Source of the DNA: Sphingobacterium sp. CZ-UAM
Lineage (GTDB): Bacteria; Bacteroidota; Bacteroidia; Sphingobacteriales; Sphingobacteriaceae
NCBI RefSeq assembly: GCF_002000245.1
Contig: NZ_MTCM01000011.1
Location: 1 to 64,000 of the forward strand
Direction: 5' to 3'
DNA: 64,000 nucleotides
Shown here: one piece after another, positions 54,036 to 63,300 of the stretch
How positions within the stretch are numbered: the first letter of the stretch is position 1
Layout: each line of letters begins with the position of its first letter
The notes under the pieces: model-generated
Told to the model about the DNA's origin: nothing
Seen by the model: the letters and a program-made list of their open reading frames with translations, nothing else
The model's database searches: none
Translations under genes and position numbers: made by a program

Positions 54036-54848
54036 TTATACACGTGGCTGGTTCATGGCACTCAGCATATTGCCATAGATGGCATTTAATGCATTCAGAT
54101 TTTTCGCCAGTTTGCCCACTTCTTCTTTAAATGCTTTGGAGTCATCCAGTGATTCGTTGAAGTTTTGCATGGTATAGCTTAAGTTCTCGTAAAACTTATT
54201 CATCGATTGCAGGTGAGATGCAGAGTCACGTAATTCGCGCTCATACATGGCATTGAGTTGACCAAGGTTGCTCGTCAGGTTTTTGACCTGGTCGTGGTAG
54301 TTTGCGGTATCACCGGAGGTATTGGACATGGCCACGAGATTTTCCGATGCTTTTTCAAAAGCAAGGCTTAAGTGATCAAATTTTGAGGTCGCTGTGCGCA
54401 GTTTCTGTGTAAATTCATCGGTTGCCAGCGACACATCGGAGAGTTTATTGATGGCGGATACTTTTTCACTGAAATCGCGTAATCCACGGCCCAGGCTTTC
54501 GATACTTGCCGGTTCGATATGGGCGTCGGCAAACATTTTGTCAAGTGCTGCTGTTGCGGACGGACCTGCAGGCTGTGCCACAACTGCTTTGCCACGAACA
54601 GGCAATTCGCCATTAAAATTATCATCCAGTTCAGGATACACCCGTGTCCAGTCGGGTTCAGGTGCCGGAGGATTGAAACCCATCAGAAAGAAAAGCAGCG
54701 CCTCTACACCGAGCCCGATCCCGATCATATAATTGGCTGTGCTGCCGCCGATATGGAGGATCTTGAACAGCACCCCAATGATGACGATACTTGCGCCCCA
54801 GGATATGGCCACATTCAGCCATCTTGAATTGTCTTTTTTCTTGCTCAT
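54036..54848 (-). CDS. gldL: Type IX secretion / gliding motor protein GldL
   Basis: 270 residues. Two membrane helices (LNVAISWGASIVIIGVLFKI with Lys29, and NYMIGIGLGVEALLFFLMGF) followed by a long cytoplasmic helical region (EKVSAINKLSDVSLATDEFT ...). Glu49 in the second helix is the residue reported as part of the proton path in Flavobacterium GldL. Partner of GldM. Start ATG 54848; an AT-rich upstream region likely contains the promoter. Confidence 0.95.
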   Translation of the reverse strand: MSKKKDNSRWLNVAISWGASIVIIGVLFKILHIGGSTANYMIGIGLGVEALLFFLMGFNPPAPEPDWTRVYPELDDNFNGELPVRGKAVVAQPAGPSATAALDKMFADAHIEPASIESLGRGLRDFSEKVSAINKLSDVSLATDEFTQKLRTATSKFDHLSLAFEKASENLVAMSNTSGDTANYHDQVKNLTSNLGQLNAMYERELRDSASHLQSMNKFYENLSYTMQNFNESLDDSKAFKEEVGKLAKNLNALNAIYGNMLSAMNQPRV

Positions 54849-55156
54849 AGTTTTGTATATATGTTTTTGGTTTAATTTTTCTTGGATAGTTTTATTTTTT
54901 TGTTTGATTTCATCTGTATAAAACGGATTTGTCTATTTAATAGTATATCATATCGACGATAATCATCGATTTAGTGTTGATTGTGCAATAGTCCACCCTA
55001 TTTCAAAAAATATACCAAAGATTCTGGCTTATCTAAGTTTTCTTTGTTTCTTAGAACCATTATTTAAGTAGAATAAGCGTTTATCAAAATAGAGTAAACG
55101 TTCTTCCGCCTTGCTGGTTATAGTTTATAATAATTCGCTATAGAACCTGCGAAAGA
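54849..55156. other. Divergent control region of gldL and the EEP-family gene
   Basis: About 308 bp, AT-rich, with no coding frame I can support. It must hold both promoters, but I found no clear TAnnTTTG box with a TTTG partner. Confidence 0.4.
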
Positions 55157-56260
55157 ATGCAATATCTTTGGAGTAATTTTGGGATGAATATGCAAACCTT
55201 TTTTCTTGTTTTCTCGGGCTTATTGATCATCATAAGCGTATTGCCCTTTTTCAAGAGTCAGCACTGGATTTTTCGTGTGGCCGAATTTATTAAGTTGCAG
55301 CTGCTGGTTTTTCAGGTACCTGCTTTGGCTTGGGGGTTCTATTTGCTTGACGGATCGCCCTGGATCTGGGGAATACAGATCGCACAAGCCCTATTGATCA
55401 CCTATCATATATTTATCCTGGTGCGTTACACGAAATTTTGGCGCAAGGAAAAATACGACAAAGGCAAAGATGCCTCGGAAAGCATTAAAATTATCTCCTG
55501 CAATGTGCTGCAGTTTAATGAGGAGCACCAGCGTTTCATCGAGCTGATCCGAAAAGAAAAACCGCAGATTTTTCTGACAATGGAAAGTGATGCGGCATGG
55601 GAGGAGGCGCTGCGGATCTTGGAATCAGATTATCCAAATGCGGTCAAGGTGACCTTGGATAATACCTATGGAATGCATTTTTATACCAAGCTCAAGGTCA
55701 ATAAAAGTCAGGTCCACTATTTTGTGGCGGATGATATCCCCAGTATAGAAGCTGAGTTGGAGACAGTGGACGGGCACCGTTTTATCTTTTTTGCTGTGCA
55801 TCCGCCGCCGCCTAGTCCGACGGAGGAGGAAAACTCCAAAGAACGGGATGGTGACCTGCTTAGTGTGGCAAAACGGGTTCGCGATTATAAAATGCCGGTA
55901 GTGGTTACGGGTGACTTTAATAATGTGGCCTGGGCCAGGTCTTCCATACTGTTCAAGAAAACCAGCAAGCTGATCGATGCCCGTATAGGGCGTGGGATTT
56001 TATCCACCTTTCACGCAAATTATTGGTTTTTCCGGGTGCCTTTGGACTTGCTTTTCCATAGTCCCAATGTGTTTATCGACAAACTGTTTATCTATCCTTC
56101 GGTAGGGTCGGACCATTTCCCAATGGGTTGCACCTTTTTTATTGACCGTTATTCAGAAGAGCAGGCCGAAGATATCGAACATCTTGATCCGGGTGAACTA
56201 GCGGAAGTGGACGAACTCATAAGCGAAGGCCGCCAGGAGGAAAGTGATAACCGTAGCTAG
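55157..56260 (+). CDS. Membrane-anchored endonuclease/exonuclease/phosphatase-family protein
   Basis: 367 residues. Three hydrophobic spans (FFLVFSGLLIIISVLPFF, LQLLVFQVPALAWGFYL, IWGIQIAQALLITYHIFI) then an EEP domain from about 110: IKIISCNVLQFN (first metal Asn), MESDAAWEEAL, VVVTGDFNNVAWA and GSDHFPMG. The last two are the catalytic Asp-Asn and Asp-His pairs, so the enzyme should be active, outside the inner membrane or facing it. Substrate unknown (DNA, phospholipid or nucleotide). The end is an acidic tail. Confidence 0.8.
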   Translation: MQYLWSNFGMNMQTFFLVFSGLLIIISVLPFFKSQHWIFRVAEFIKLQLLVFQVPALAWGFYLLDGSPWIWGIQIAQALLITYHIFILVRYTKFWRKEKYDKGKDASESIKIISCNVLQFNEEHQRFIELIRKEKPQIFLTMESDAAWEEALRILESDYPNAVKVTLDNTYGMHFYTKLKVNKSQVHYFVADDIPSIEAELETVDGHRFIFFAVHPPPPSPTEEENSKERDGDLLSVAKRVRDYKMPVVVTGDFNNVAWARSSILFKKTSKLIDARIGRGILSTFHANYWFFRVPLDLLFHSPNVFIDKLFIYPSVGSDHFPMGCTFFIDRYSEEQAEDIEHLDPGELAEVDELISEGRQEESDNRS

Positions 56261-56263
56261 CGA

Positions 56264-57043
56264 TTATTTTCCGATCTGTAATTTATACTCTTTTGATGGG
56301 GCTACCGAGAAATAACCCAAGGCATTGTTGGATATATTGGATCTGGGATTACCGGGAGCATTACTCATCGTATTGCTTTGATATTCGTTCCAGTATTGAT
56401 AGGTTTTCTGATCCACACAATAGCGGCGAACGCTGACATGGTCTCCTGGAGAAAGATCTGTTTCGAGATCAGCGATATAATGTGTCACCTTCAGCCCGTC
56501 ATTGAACTGGTCAGACTGTGCACTGGCAAAACGAAACGGTCCGCCATTGATTGATAGCATGTAGATATAATAGTTGGAAACGCGGGCAGGATCTTTAAAG
56601 CTCAGCGCTGCAAAAAAGTAGCTTTTCCCGGCGATACTTTTTTGGGAAATAGCTGTGCTGTCAACAGCAACATAGGCCGGCATCTGACAGCTTGCGATGT
56701 ATTGTGTCTTATTTACATTGGCCGATAAGATATATACCCGGCCTGCGGTAGGCATAAAATTACGGTGGATATAGTAGCCGTCTTTGTCATATTGAAAGGA
56801 ATAGCTCCGATTTTGGTTGTCTCTGACGTTTATTGTTGCGCCTTTGATGCCCGAAGTATTGACTGCGTCGTCAAATCCCACGGAATGTGAGATACGTATG
56901 CGCTGAACGGGACCGGCGTCCGATAACTGGGCGTCGATGACCACACGGGCTGCGGCTTGATGAAGATCAAGATCTATTTTTTCCTCACAGGACGAAATCA
57001 GCAGGAATAGACTGGATAAGATAAAAGGTAGTCTAACATTCAT
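56264..57043 (-). CDS. DUF4249-family lipoprotein
   Basis: 259 residues. Lipoprotein signal ending FLLISSCEEK; EEKIDLDLHQAAARVVIDAQ and the INVRDNQNRSYSFQYDKDGY region are the DUF4249 pattern. These are surface lipoproteins paired with TonB receptors, here 5 bp downstream of the receptor gene. Probably captures the receptor's ligand. The gene ends 3 bp from the convergent EEP gene. Confidence 0.85.
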   Translation of the reverse strand: MNVRLPFILSSLFLLISSCEEKIDLDLHQAAARVVIDAQLSDAGPVQRIRISHSVGFDDAVNTSGIKGATINVRDNQNRSYSFQYDKDGYYIHRNFMPTAGRVYILSANVNKTQYIASCQMPAYVAVDSTAISQKSIAGKSYFFAALSFKDPARVSNYYIYMLSINGGPFRFASAQSDQFNDGLKVTHYIADLETDLSPGDHVSVRRYCVDQKTYQYWNEYQSNTMSNAPGNPRSNISNNALGYFSVAPSKEYKLQIGK

Positions 57044-57048
57044 AACGT

Positions 57049-59370
57049 CTAAAATTTAAAGTTCCAGGTGACCGATGGGATAATGCCGAAGAGCACAATC
57101 TTATAAGCTTCTGTTTGGTTGGGATCGGCCTTGTTTTCGCGGAAGTCAATGCTATAGGCATTTTTACGGTTATAGACATTATATATTCCGATTGTCCAGC
57201 TGGAATGAAAGCGTTTATTTTTCTTTGGATCAAAGGTTGCGGATAAATCCAAACGATGATAGTCAGGCATGCGATAACCGTTCCGCTCGGTATAGTAAAA
57301 CATGGATTTGCCGTTGATGAGATATTTCCCGCTCGGGAAGGTAACGGCATTTCCGGTATGGAAGACAAATGTTCCGCTGACTGTCCAGCTGTTTGAAAGG
57401 GAATAATTCGTCACGATGGCGAGATCATGTGTACGGTCCTGGCGTGCATTGAACCAGTTTCCTTCATTGATCCCGTTAAATCTACGCTGGCTTTTGGATA
57501 GGGTATAGCTAATCCAGCCTTTTAGCCGGCCGCTGTTCTTGCGCAGCTGCCCTTCCAGGCCATAGGCTCTACCTATACCAAAGAGCAGCTCCCCTTCAAA
57601 GTAAGCATTTGCCTGTAAACTGGCGCCATTGCGTACATCAATCTGATTGCCCAGACGTTTGTAATAGGCCTCTACTGAGAAGTCATATTGCTTGGCTGAA
57701 AAGCTATGAAAGTAACCTACAACAGCCTGGTCCACACGTTGTGGCTTGATAAGGAGACTACTGAGTACATACTGGTCCGTGGTCAGGCTAGCACTGCTAT
57801 TGCTCAGTTGATGCAGGTTCTGGGCGATGCGGTTGTACGAAACTTTTAAGCTGCTGTGTTCATCCAGTAGCAGACTGGCGGACAGGCGGGGTTCTAGATT
57901 GATGTAATGTTTGGCAATCCGGCTGTTATCGCGTTTTTCGGAAATAGGCTTCCCATTTTTGTCAAATTGATAAAAGCTGCGCTTGCCCAGCACCATAAAA
58001 TCATGGACATGGATACCATAGTATAAAGATAGGTTAGCCGTAGGCTTCCATTCATGGGAAATATAGCCGCCGAGATCAACTCCGCGCTGGCTTTCAACGG
58101 CTGTCGGGTTGACGGACTGATTTTTTCCGGCAGAAAGATTGGCCGGCCGGATGGACTGGCCCAATACGCCTACACCGAGCCGAAGGGTATGATTGGCATT
58201 GGCATGGTAGGAAAAATCCTGTTTGGCCTGGATGTTCCGGATATTGGAGGCGACCTGAAAATCGATCTGTTCGCTGGAAACACCGGCCGCATAATTGAAC
58301 CCGCTGTAAACAAGGGAACTACTGCTGGATAGTTTATCATTAAACCGGTGGCTCAGTCGTGCCGTGGCCGTGGTATTGCCCCAGGCAACGTTAAAAAGGT
58401 CACCGTACTTTAATTTGTCCTTGCCCCGATAGCCCGATAGGTACAATGTGCTTTTCTTGCCCAGGTTAAAACTGAGTTTGGCATTCAGATCATAAAAATA
58501 CAGCCTATTTTGATCCATGTCTTTACTTTTCGCCAGCCTTAAAAAGGAATCCGCATAGGAACGCCGGGCGCTGAATAGAAAAGAGCTTTTATCTTGTTCA
58601 ATCGGTCCCTCAAGTTTTAGCCGCGAACTGATGATCCCTAGCCCACCTTCGCCGGAAAACTGCTTTTTGTTGCCATCCAATAGGGAGATGTCCAATACAG
58701 AGGAGATCCGTCCGGCAAATTGCGCGGGTATTCCCCCCTTGTAGAGCTGCACATCCTTGATGGCATCCGAATTAAAGGTCGAAAAAAATCCCAGCAGATG
58801 CGAAGGGCTATAGACCGTAGCCTGGTCGAGCAGAATTAGGTTCTGTCCGCCATCCCCGCCACGCACATGAAAGGTGCTTGAACCTTCTCCGCCACCTTGT
58901 ACCCCCGGTAAGAGCTGTATGGTTTTGAGTATATCTTTTTCGCCAAATAATACGGGCAGATGCTGAATGTCCTTCATATTGAGCTGCGTGCTGCTCATCT
59001 GTGGGGCATCGATGCTTTGACCTTGCTCTTTAGCCGATACCGTCACTTCGGCGATGCGATTGGGTATCGGCTTTAGTTCAAAATTTCGTTCAAGCGATTC
59101 GCGCAGCTCAATGGGCAAGGTCTGCTGCTGATAACCGAGGTAACTAACCTGAAGGTCATATGTCCCCCTGGGCAGTGCTATACGGTAATGCCCATAGACG
59201 TCTGAACTGGTCGCAATGCTGTCTTTGACTGTACGGATAACTGCTCCGTGAAGCGGTTTTCCCGTAATGGCGTCTCGAACAGTACCGCTTAATACAGTTG
59301 CCTGTGCGGAGACAATAAAAGGGGATAAGGCCAGGGAAACGGAAAGAAAATAAGAGATGATCGATTGCAT
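57049..59370 (-). CDS. TonB-dependent outer-membrane receptor
   Basis: 773 residues: signal peptide (MQSIISYFLSVSLALSPFIV), CarboxypepD-regulatory-like domain (VLSGTVRDAITGKPLHGAVI), plug (GEKDILKTIQLLPGVQGGGE, FHVRGGDGGQNLILLDQATV) and an outer-membrane barrel. FecA/CirA-like size, unlike the 1100-residue SusC type. With DUF4249 it forms a two-gene uptake unit; the ligand is unknown. Confidence 0.9.
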   Translation of the reverse strand: MQSIISYFLSVSLALSPFIVSAQATVLSGTVRDAITGKPLHGAVIRTVKDSIATSSDVYGHYRIALPRGTYDLQVSYLGYQQQTLPIELRESLERNFELKPIPNRIAEVTVSAKEQGQSIDAPQMSSTQLNMKDIQHLPVLFGEKDILKTIQLLPGVQGGGEGSSTFHVRGGDGGQNLILLDQATVYSPSHLLGFFSTFNSDAIKDVQLYKGGIPAQFAGRISSVLDISLLDGNKKQFSGEGGLGIISSRLKLEGPIEQDKSSFLFSARRSYADSFLRLAKSKDMDQNRLYFYDLNAKLSFNLGKKSTLYLSGYRGKDKLKYGDLFNVAWGNTTATARLSHRFNDKLSSSSSLVYSGFNYAAGVSSEQIDFQVASNIRNIQAKQDFSYHANANHTLRLGVGVLGQSIRPANLSAGKNQSVNPTAVESQRGVDLGGYISHEWKPTANLSLYYGIHVHDFMVLGKRSFYQFDKNGKPISEKRDNSRIAKHYINLEPRLSASLLLDEHSSLKVSYNRIAQNLHQLSNSSASLTTDQYVLSSLLIKPQRVDQAVVGYFHSFSAKQYDFSVEAYYKRLGNQIDVRNGASLQANAYFEGELLFGIGRAYGLEGQLRKNSGRLKGWISYTLSKSQRRFNGINEGNWFNARQDRTHDLAIVTNYSLSNSWTVSGTFVFHTGNAVTFPSGKYLINGKSMFYYTERNGYRMPDYHRLDLSATFDPKKNKRFHSSWTIGIYNVYNRKNAYSIDFRENKADPNQTEAYKIVLFGIIPSVTWNFKF

Positions 59371-59671
59371 TTGAAGCTTTTACCTGATTGATTTTGTATA
59401 CAATAAAATTGGAATGACGTATTAACCCTTTATTAATATTTGTTTTGATAGTTTAGGTGAAGATTACTGCATAATGTCTCATTCTTTTGTTCGGTTTAGT
59501 TTATGTATGTAACGCTTTTGGTACATTGAATATTGTTCTAAACCGCTTATTTAAGCAATGGATTTACCTAACGTCGGCATATTGGTTTACAGGAAGGCAA
59601 AACAACAGGATGGATATTTAGGTAGAAATGTGTAATTTAAGGGCAGCTAAACAATGTAGTAAATCTAACTA
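59371..59671. other. Divergent control region of the TonB receptor and acyltransferase genes
   Basis: 301 bp, AT-rich, no gene. No regulator-type palindrome of note was seen. Confidence 0.4.
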
Positions 59672-60799
59672 ATGGATAAAGATTATCTTTTTAAAACGGC
59701 TGCGGAAGATCTCCAGTCAAAGACCATTGATTTTTTGCGTTTTCCCTTAATTGTAGGGGTGGTATTTATCCATACAGATTTTTCGGATATTGTCATGGGC
59801 GGTGTAAAACAGATTAGTTTTGTGAATTATCCTATTTTCAGCTTCATCTTTTCTTTGTTTTCCAAAGTGATCTTTGAGCTTTGCGTGCCACTTTTCTTTT
59901 TTATCTCTGGTTTTTTATTTTTCTATAAAACAGCTGGATTCTCTTGGGAAATTTACCTGCAAAAGCTAAAGAAGCGTGTACGGTCACTTTTGGTCCCTTA
60001 TATTTTCTGGAACCTGGCCGTCATTGTATTTCTTTTGCTTGCACAGACCTTTTTTTCGGGAACTTTAGTTTCCGGAAGAAACAAACTAATAACGGATTAT
60101 AGCCTAACGGATTGGCTCTGGTCTTTATGGGATACTTCGCATGTCAATCCACATGCGAGGAAAACCTTACCGGTCAACTCGCCATTCTGGTTTATTCGTG
60201 ACTTAATGGTTGTAGTGCTGTCATCACCGTTGATTTATGTGCTGATTAAAAAGCTGAAGGCCTATGCGGTAATCCTGCTGGGACTGCTCTGGATCTTTAA
60301 TCCTTTTTTTTATTTACCGGGATTGAGTACCGTTTCTTTCTTTTTCTTTACAGCGGGTGCTTATTTTAGCATAAACAACAAAAACTTCGTCCTTGGTATG
60401 AAGCCCATGTTATCGGTGGCTCTGATATTATATGTCCTGCTCGTAGCGGCACAGCTTGTCTTCCGGGGTTCAGCTTGGTGGACCACCTTATATTGTGCCG
60501 GAATTATCATTGGACTGATTACTGTAGTGACGGTAGCTGCGCATTTCATTGAAAAGGGAAGCTGGCGTACAAATGCATTTCTGGCCGAGAGCAGCTTTTT
60601 TATTTATGCCTACCATCGCTTACCCTTGGTCTTTGTGATCAAATTTTTATTTAAGGTGCTTAATCCACAGTCGGAGGGGTTATTATTGTTTCTCTACCTG
60701 GCTTGCCCTACGATAATCATTGTATCGGGCTTAGTCATATATAGTTTATTAAGGCAGTTTTGGCCTAGGTTTACAGCCATCATCAGTGGTGGACGTTAA
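59672..60799 (+). CDS. Acyltransferase-3 family membrane protein
   Basis: 375 residues with about ten hydrophobic spans. KTIDFLRFPLIVGVVFIHTD holds the catalytic-type His of the OafA/WecH family, and LVPYIFWNLAVIVF and NSPFWFIRDLMVV are conserved segments. Such proteins transfer acetyl or succinyl groups to sugars of surface glycans. It starts a three-gene plus-strand group, 9 bp before the peptidase gene. Confidence 0.85.
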   Translation: MDKDYLFKTAAEDLQSKTIDFLRFPLIVGVVFIHTDFSDIVMGGVKQISFVNYPIFSFIFSLFSKVIFELCVPLFFFISGFLFFYKTAGFSWEIYLQKLKKRVRSLLVPYIFWNLAVIVFLLLAQTFFSGTLVSGRNKLITDYSLTDWLWSLWDTSHVNPHARKTLPVNSPFWFIRDLMVVVLSSPLIYVLIKKLKAYAVILLGLLWIFNPFFYLPGLSTVSFFFFTAGAYFSINNKNFVLGMKPMLSVALILYVLLVAAQLVFRGSAWWTTLYCAGIIIGLITVVTVAAHFIEKGSWRTNAFLAESSFFIYAYHRLPLVFVIKFLFKVLNPQSEGLLLFLYLACPTIIIVSGLVIYSLLRQFWPRFTAIISGGR

Positions 60800-60808
60800 T
60801 AAAAAACG

Positions 60809-61999
60809 ATGAAAAAAAAATATAAAAAGCTTGTTGTTATTCTCCTTGTACTGCTTGTCGGGGCAATACTGGCCACCTTTGGCCGGAAGATATACAATAA
60901 AAATAAATACAAAAGAATCAAAACCGAGTATGTATTTACAGATGTCATCAACCTGGGCTGTACTTCGGTCAAACAACAGGGCGCATCGAATACCTGCTGG
61001 TCCTATACGGGCAATTCATTTCTGGAGTCGGAAATGATCCGGATGGGAAAAGCGCCTGTTGAGATTTCCCAGGTCTTCACAGCACGACAGGCTTACTTGG
61101 ATAAGGCGCATAATTTTGTGCGGCTCCATGGTGGGCTGACCATGGGTGAAGGCGGGCAATTGCATGATGTATTGAATGTATTCCGCAAATATGGTGCGAT
61201 GCCCAGATCAGCTTATGCGGGCCTACGGGGCAATCGCACTTATAATGATTTCAGGGAGATGACGCCCATGTTAAATACCATGCTTAAGGTATTGGTCAAG
61301 AATAGGCCACTGGTACCTAATTGGGAGCGTGCCTATACCGCTATACTGGATACGCATCTTGGAGAGCTGCCCGAAAAATTCGACTATAAGGGAAAGATTT
61401 ATACGGCGCGTACCTTTGCGGATCAGGTGATCGGGATTGATCCGGACAATTACATCGGCTTTGCGTCGGTAACCGATCAGCCTTATTATAAGCCTTTTGT
61501 GCTGTTGGTGCCGGATAACTGGTCCTTTGACCGCTTTTATAATGTACCTATGCAAGAACTCACCGACATCATTGACCATGCATTGCAGCAGGGGTATACG
61601 CTTGCCTGGACGACAGACGTGTCCGAAAAAAGTTTCTCCTGGCAGTATGGAATTGCTTATGTGCCTGAGAAATCAGTTGACGATATGACGAAGGAAGAAA
61701 AAAAGAAAATGTTCGTAAAACCAATGCCGGAGAAAAAGGTTACAGCCGAAGAAAGACAGGCGGCTTTTGACAATTATGCGACCACGGACGATCATGCCAT
61801 GCATATCGTTGGACTGGCCAGGGATCAAACGGGCAAGGAATACTATCTTGTTAAAAATTCTTGGGGTAAGGCCAATGATTTTAAAGGCTATATGTATATC
61901 AGCAAAGCCTATGTGAGATATAAAACGATTACACTGATGTTAAATAAAAATGGGCTCAGTCCGGAGCTGTTAGCTAAAATTGATCGGAAAGAACGCTAA
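60809..61999 (+). CDS. Membrane-anchored papain-like (C1) peptidase
   Basis: 396 residues. N-terminal signal-anchor (KLVVILLVLLVGAILATFGR), then a bleomycin-hydrolase/PepC-like C1 fold: QQGASNTCWSYTGNSFLESE with the nucleophile Cys63, catalytic His in DDHAMHIVG near residue 330, and Asn in VKNSWGK near 350. The catalytic triad is complete. Unlike cytoplasmic PepC it is exported, so it should act on peptides in the periplasm. It lies 39 bp before the outer-membrane protein gene. Confidence 0.8.
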   Translation: MKKKYKKLVVILLVLLVGAILATFGRKIYNKNKYKRIKTEYVFTDVINLGCTSVKQQGASNTCWSYTGNSFLESEMIRMGKAPVEISQVFTARQAYLDKAHNFVRLHGGLTMGEGGQLHDVLNVFRKYGAMPRSAYAGLRGNRTYNDFREMTPMLNTMLKVLVKNRPLVPNWERAYTAILDTHLGELPEKFDYKGKIYTARTFADQVIGIDPDNYIGFASVTDQPYYKPFVLLVPDNWSFDRFYNVPMQELTDIIDHALQQGYTLAWTTDVSEKSFSWQYGIAYVPEKSVDDMTKEEKKKMFVKPMPEKKVTAEERQAAFDNYATTDDHAMHIVGLARDQTGKEYYLVKNSWGKANDFKGYMYISKAYVRYKTITLMLNKNGLSPELLAKIDRKER

Positions 62000-62038
62000 T
62001 TCCCAATTGTTTCCATAATTCGGGGGGAGCTTTGTTGT

Positions 62039-62827
62039 ATGAAAAACAACAACATCCTTATACAATGCTCCGGAGTCTTCCTGATGACCTGGATACTCTC
62101 ATTTTCTACGATTGCTCAGGCGCAAGAAAGCCGAACGATACCCGATAAGGTGCACCATGCCGAACCCCTGTACAATGATCTTGTGCGCGACCTGGGCGCA
62201 AGAAAAGGGGAAAAGGAATTCAATATCGGTGCAGATATCACCCGGATGCGCAGGCTGGATGAGTACGGTTATCTAATGGAATACGAGTTTGCACCTATCG
62301 ATCGACTGGGGCTGGAAGTGGAGACAGATTTTGCCTATTCAAAGAGCAAAGTGGCAGGCATAGCCTCCAGCAATGAACTCGAACGATTGAGGTTGTCATC
62401 ACAGTATTCATTTTATGTGTCCAAGAAGCATGCAACAACATTGGCCGTAGGTTATACACAGATTTTTAATTTTGTCGAGGGCGGAACTGCTTTTAATCCC
62501 TTTTTTGTGGCGGCGAAGAGTTGGTATAGCAACTGGCATACCTTGGTCTATACAGGACCGGAAATAGCCTATCATTATAAATCTGGAAAGACGCAGATGA
62601 ACTGGCAGATCAATACTTCCTTCCATTATACATTGCCGCAGACCGATCATTTTATTGGACTCGAGGTCAATCAGCAGGTCGAGTCTGGTTGTCTGGAGAC
62701 AACGCTTCGGCCACAGGTAAAACTGGGAATTAGCGATAAATTGGCAATCGGTATGGCGGTAGGCTTTCCGGTGGGAAGCAGGGAAGAGACGATCAGTTCA
62801 TTTTTTCGTCTGATTTATCAACTTTAA
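62039..62827 (+). CDS. HAEPLY-type outer-membrane beta-barrel protein
   Basis: 262 residues. Signal peptide (FLMTWILSFSTIAQA), then KVHHAEPLYNDLVRDLGARK, a segment I recall at the start of many Bacteroidota outer-membrane proteins. The rest is an alternating-strand barrel ending SSFFRLIYQL with a terminal aromatic-containing strand. Function unknown; it is likely co-transcribed with the peptidase. Confidence 0.75.
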   Translation: MKNNNILIQCSGVFLMTWILSFSTIAQAQESRTIPDKVHHAEPLYNDLVRDLGARKGEKEFNIGADITRMRRLDEYGYLMEYEFAPIDRLGLEVETDFAYSKSKVAGIASSNELERLRLSSQYSFYVSKKHATTLAVGYTQIFNFVEGGTAFNPFFVAAKSWYSNWHTLVYTGPEIAYHYKSGKTQMNWQINTSFHYTLPQTDHFIGLEVNQQVESGCLETTLRPQVKLGISDKLAIGMAVGFPVGSREETISSFFRLIYQL

Positions 62828-63228
62828 ATGGACAACTTTTTGGGATGATTGCTGATCGTCCAATTCGGATAAAAATAGGAAACGTTCGATGGGACGAAAA
62901 ATACTATTTTCCCGATGTAATGTATTGGTTTATAGGGTGGAATAAAATAGTGGAACGGACGCCTCCGTTCCACATTATCCAAATAGTTTTATCAAGTCGA
63001 ACGCAAAAAAAATGACTTGACGCGCCAAATGTAGAAAATATAAATGGGAATTTAATAGTTAAATTTTGTGAAACTTTACAAATAAATTTTAAATGTAGCG
63101 GGAAAGTGACAATAAGAGGGTATAGGTCAAATGGCGAACCTGTTAAAAAAAACGGCGCTGTTCAAAGTAAGATAAAACCCTTTGTGGATAGAATATTTAA
63201 AACGAGACCGTAAGAGGACATAAAAATA
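62828..63228. other. Gene-free stretch with a hairpin
   Basis: About 400 bp, AT-rich. A perfect 10-bp stem gtggaacgga (62950-62959) / tccgttccac (62964-62973) with a CGCC..-type loop may terminate the upstream operon, though no T run follows it on the plus strand. Confidence 0.5.
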
Positions 63229-63255
63229 GGGGTGTCTAGAAAAGCTAGACACCCC
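63229..63255 (-). terminator. Terminator of the FISUMP-like gene
   Basis: 11-bp stem ggggtgtctag / ctagacacccc with a 5-nt loop; on the minus strand it is followed by TATTTTTA. Confidence 0.75.
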
Positions 63256-63300
63256 TTGATTGATTATCCGGAGGGATAAACAAAGATATTATTTCCAATA

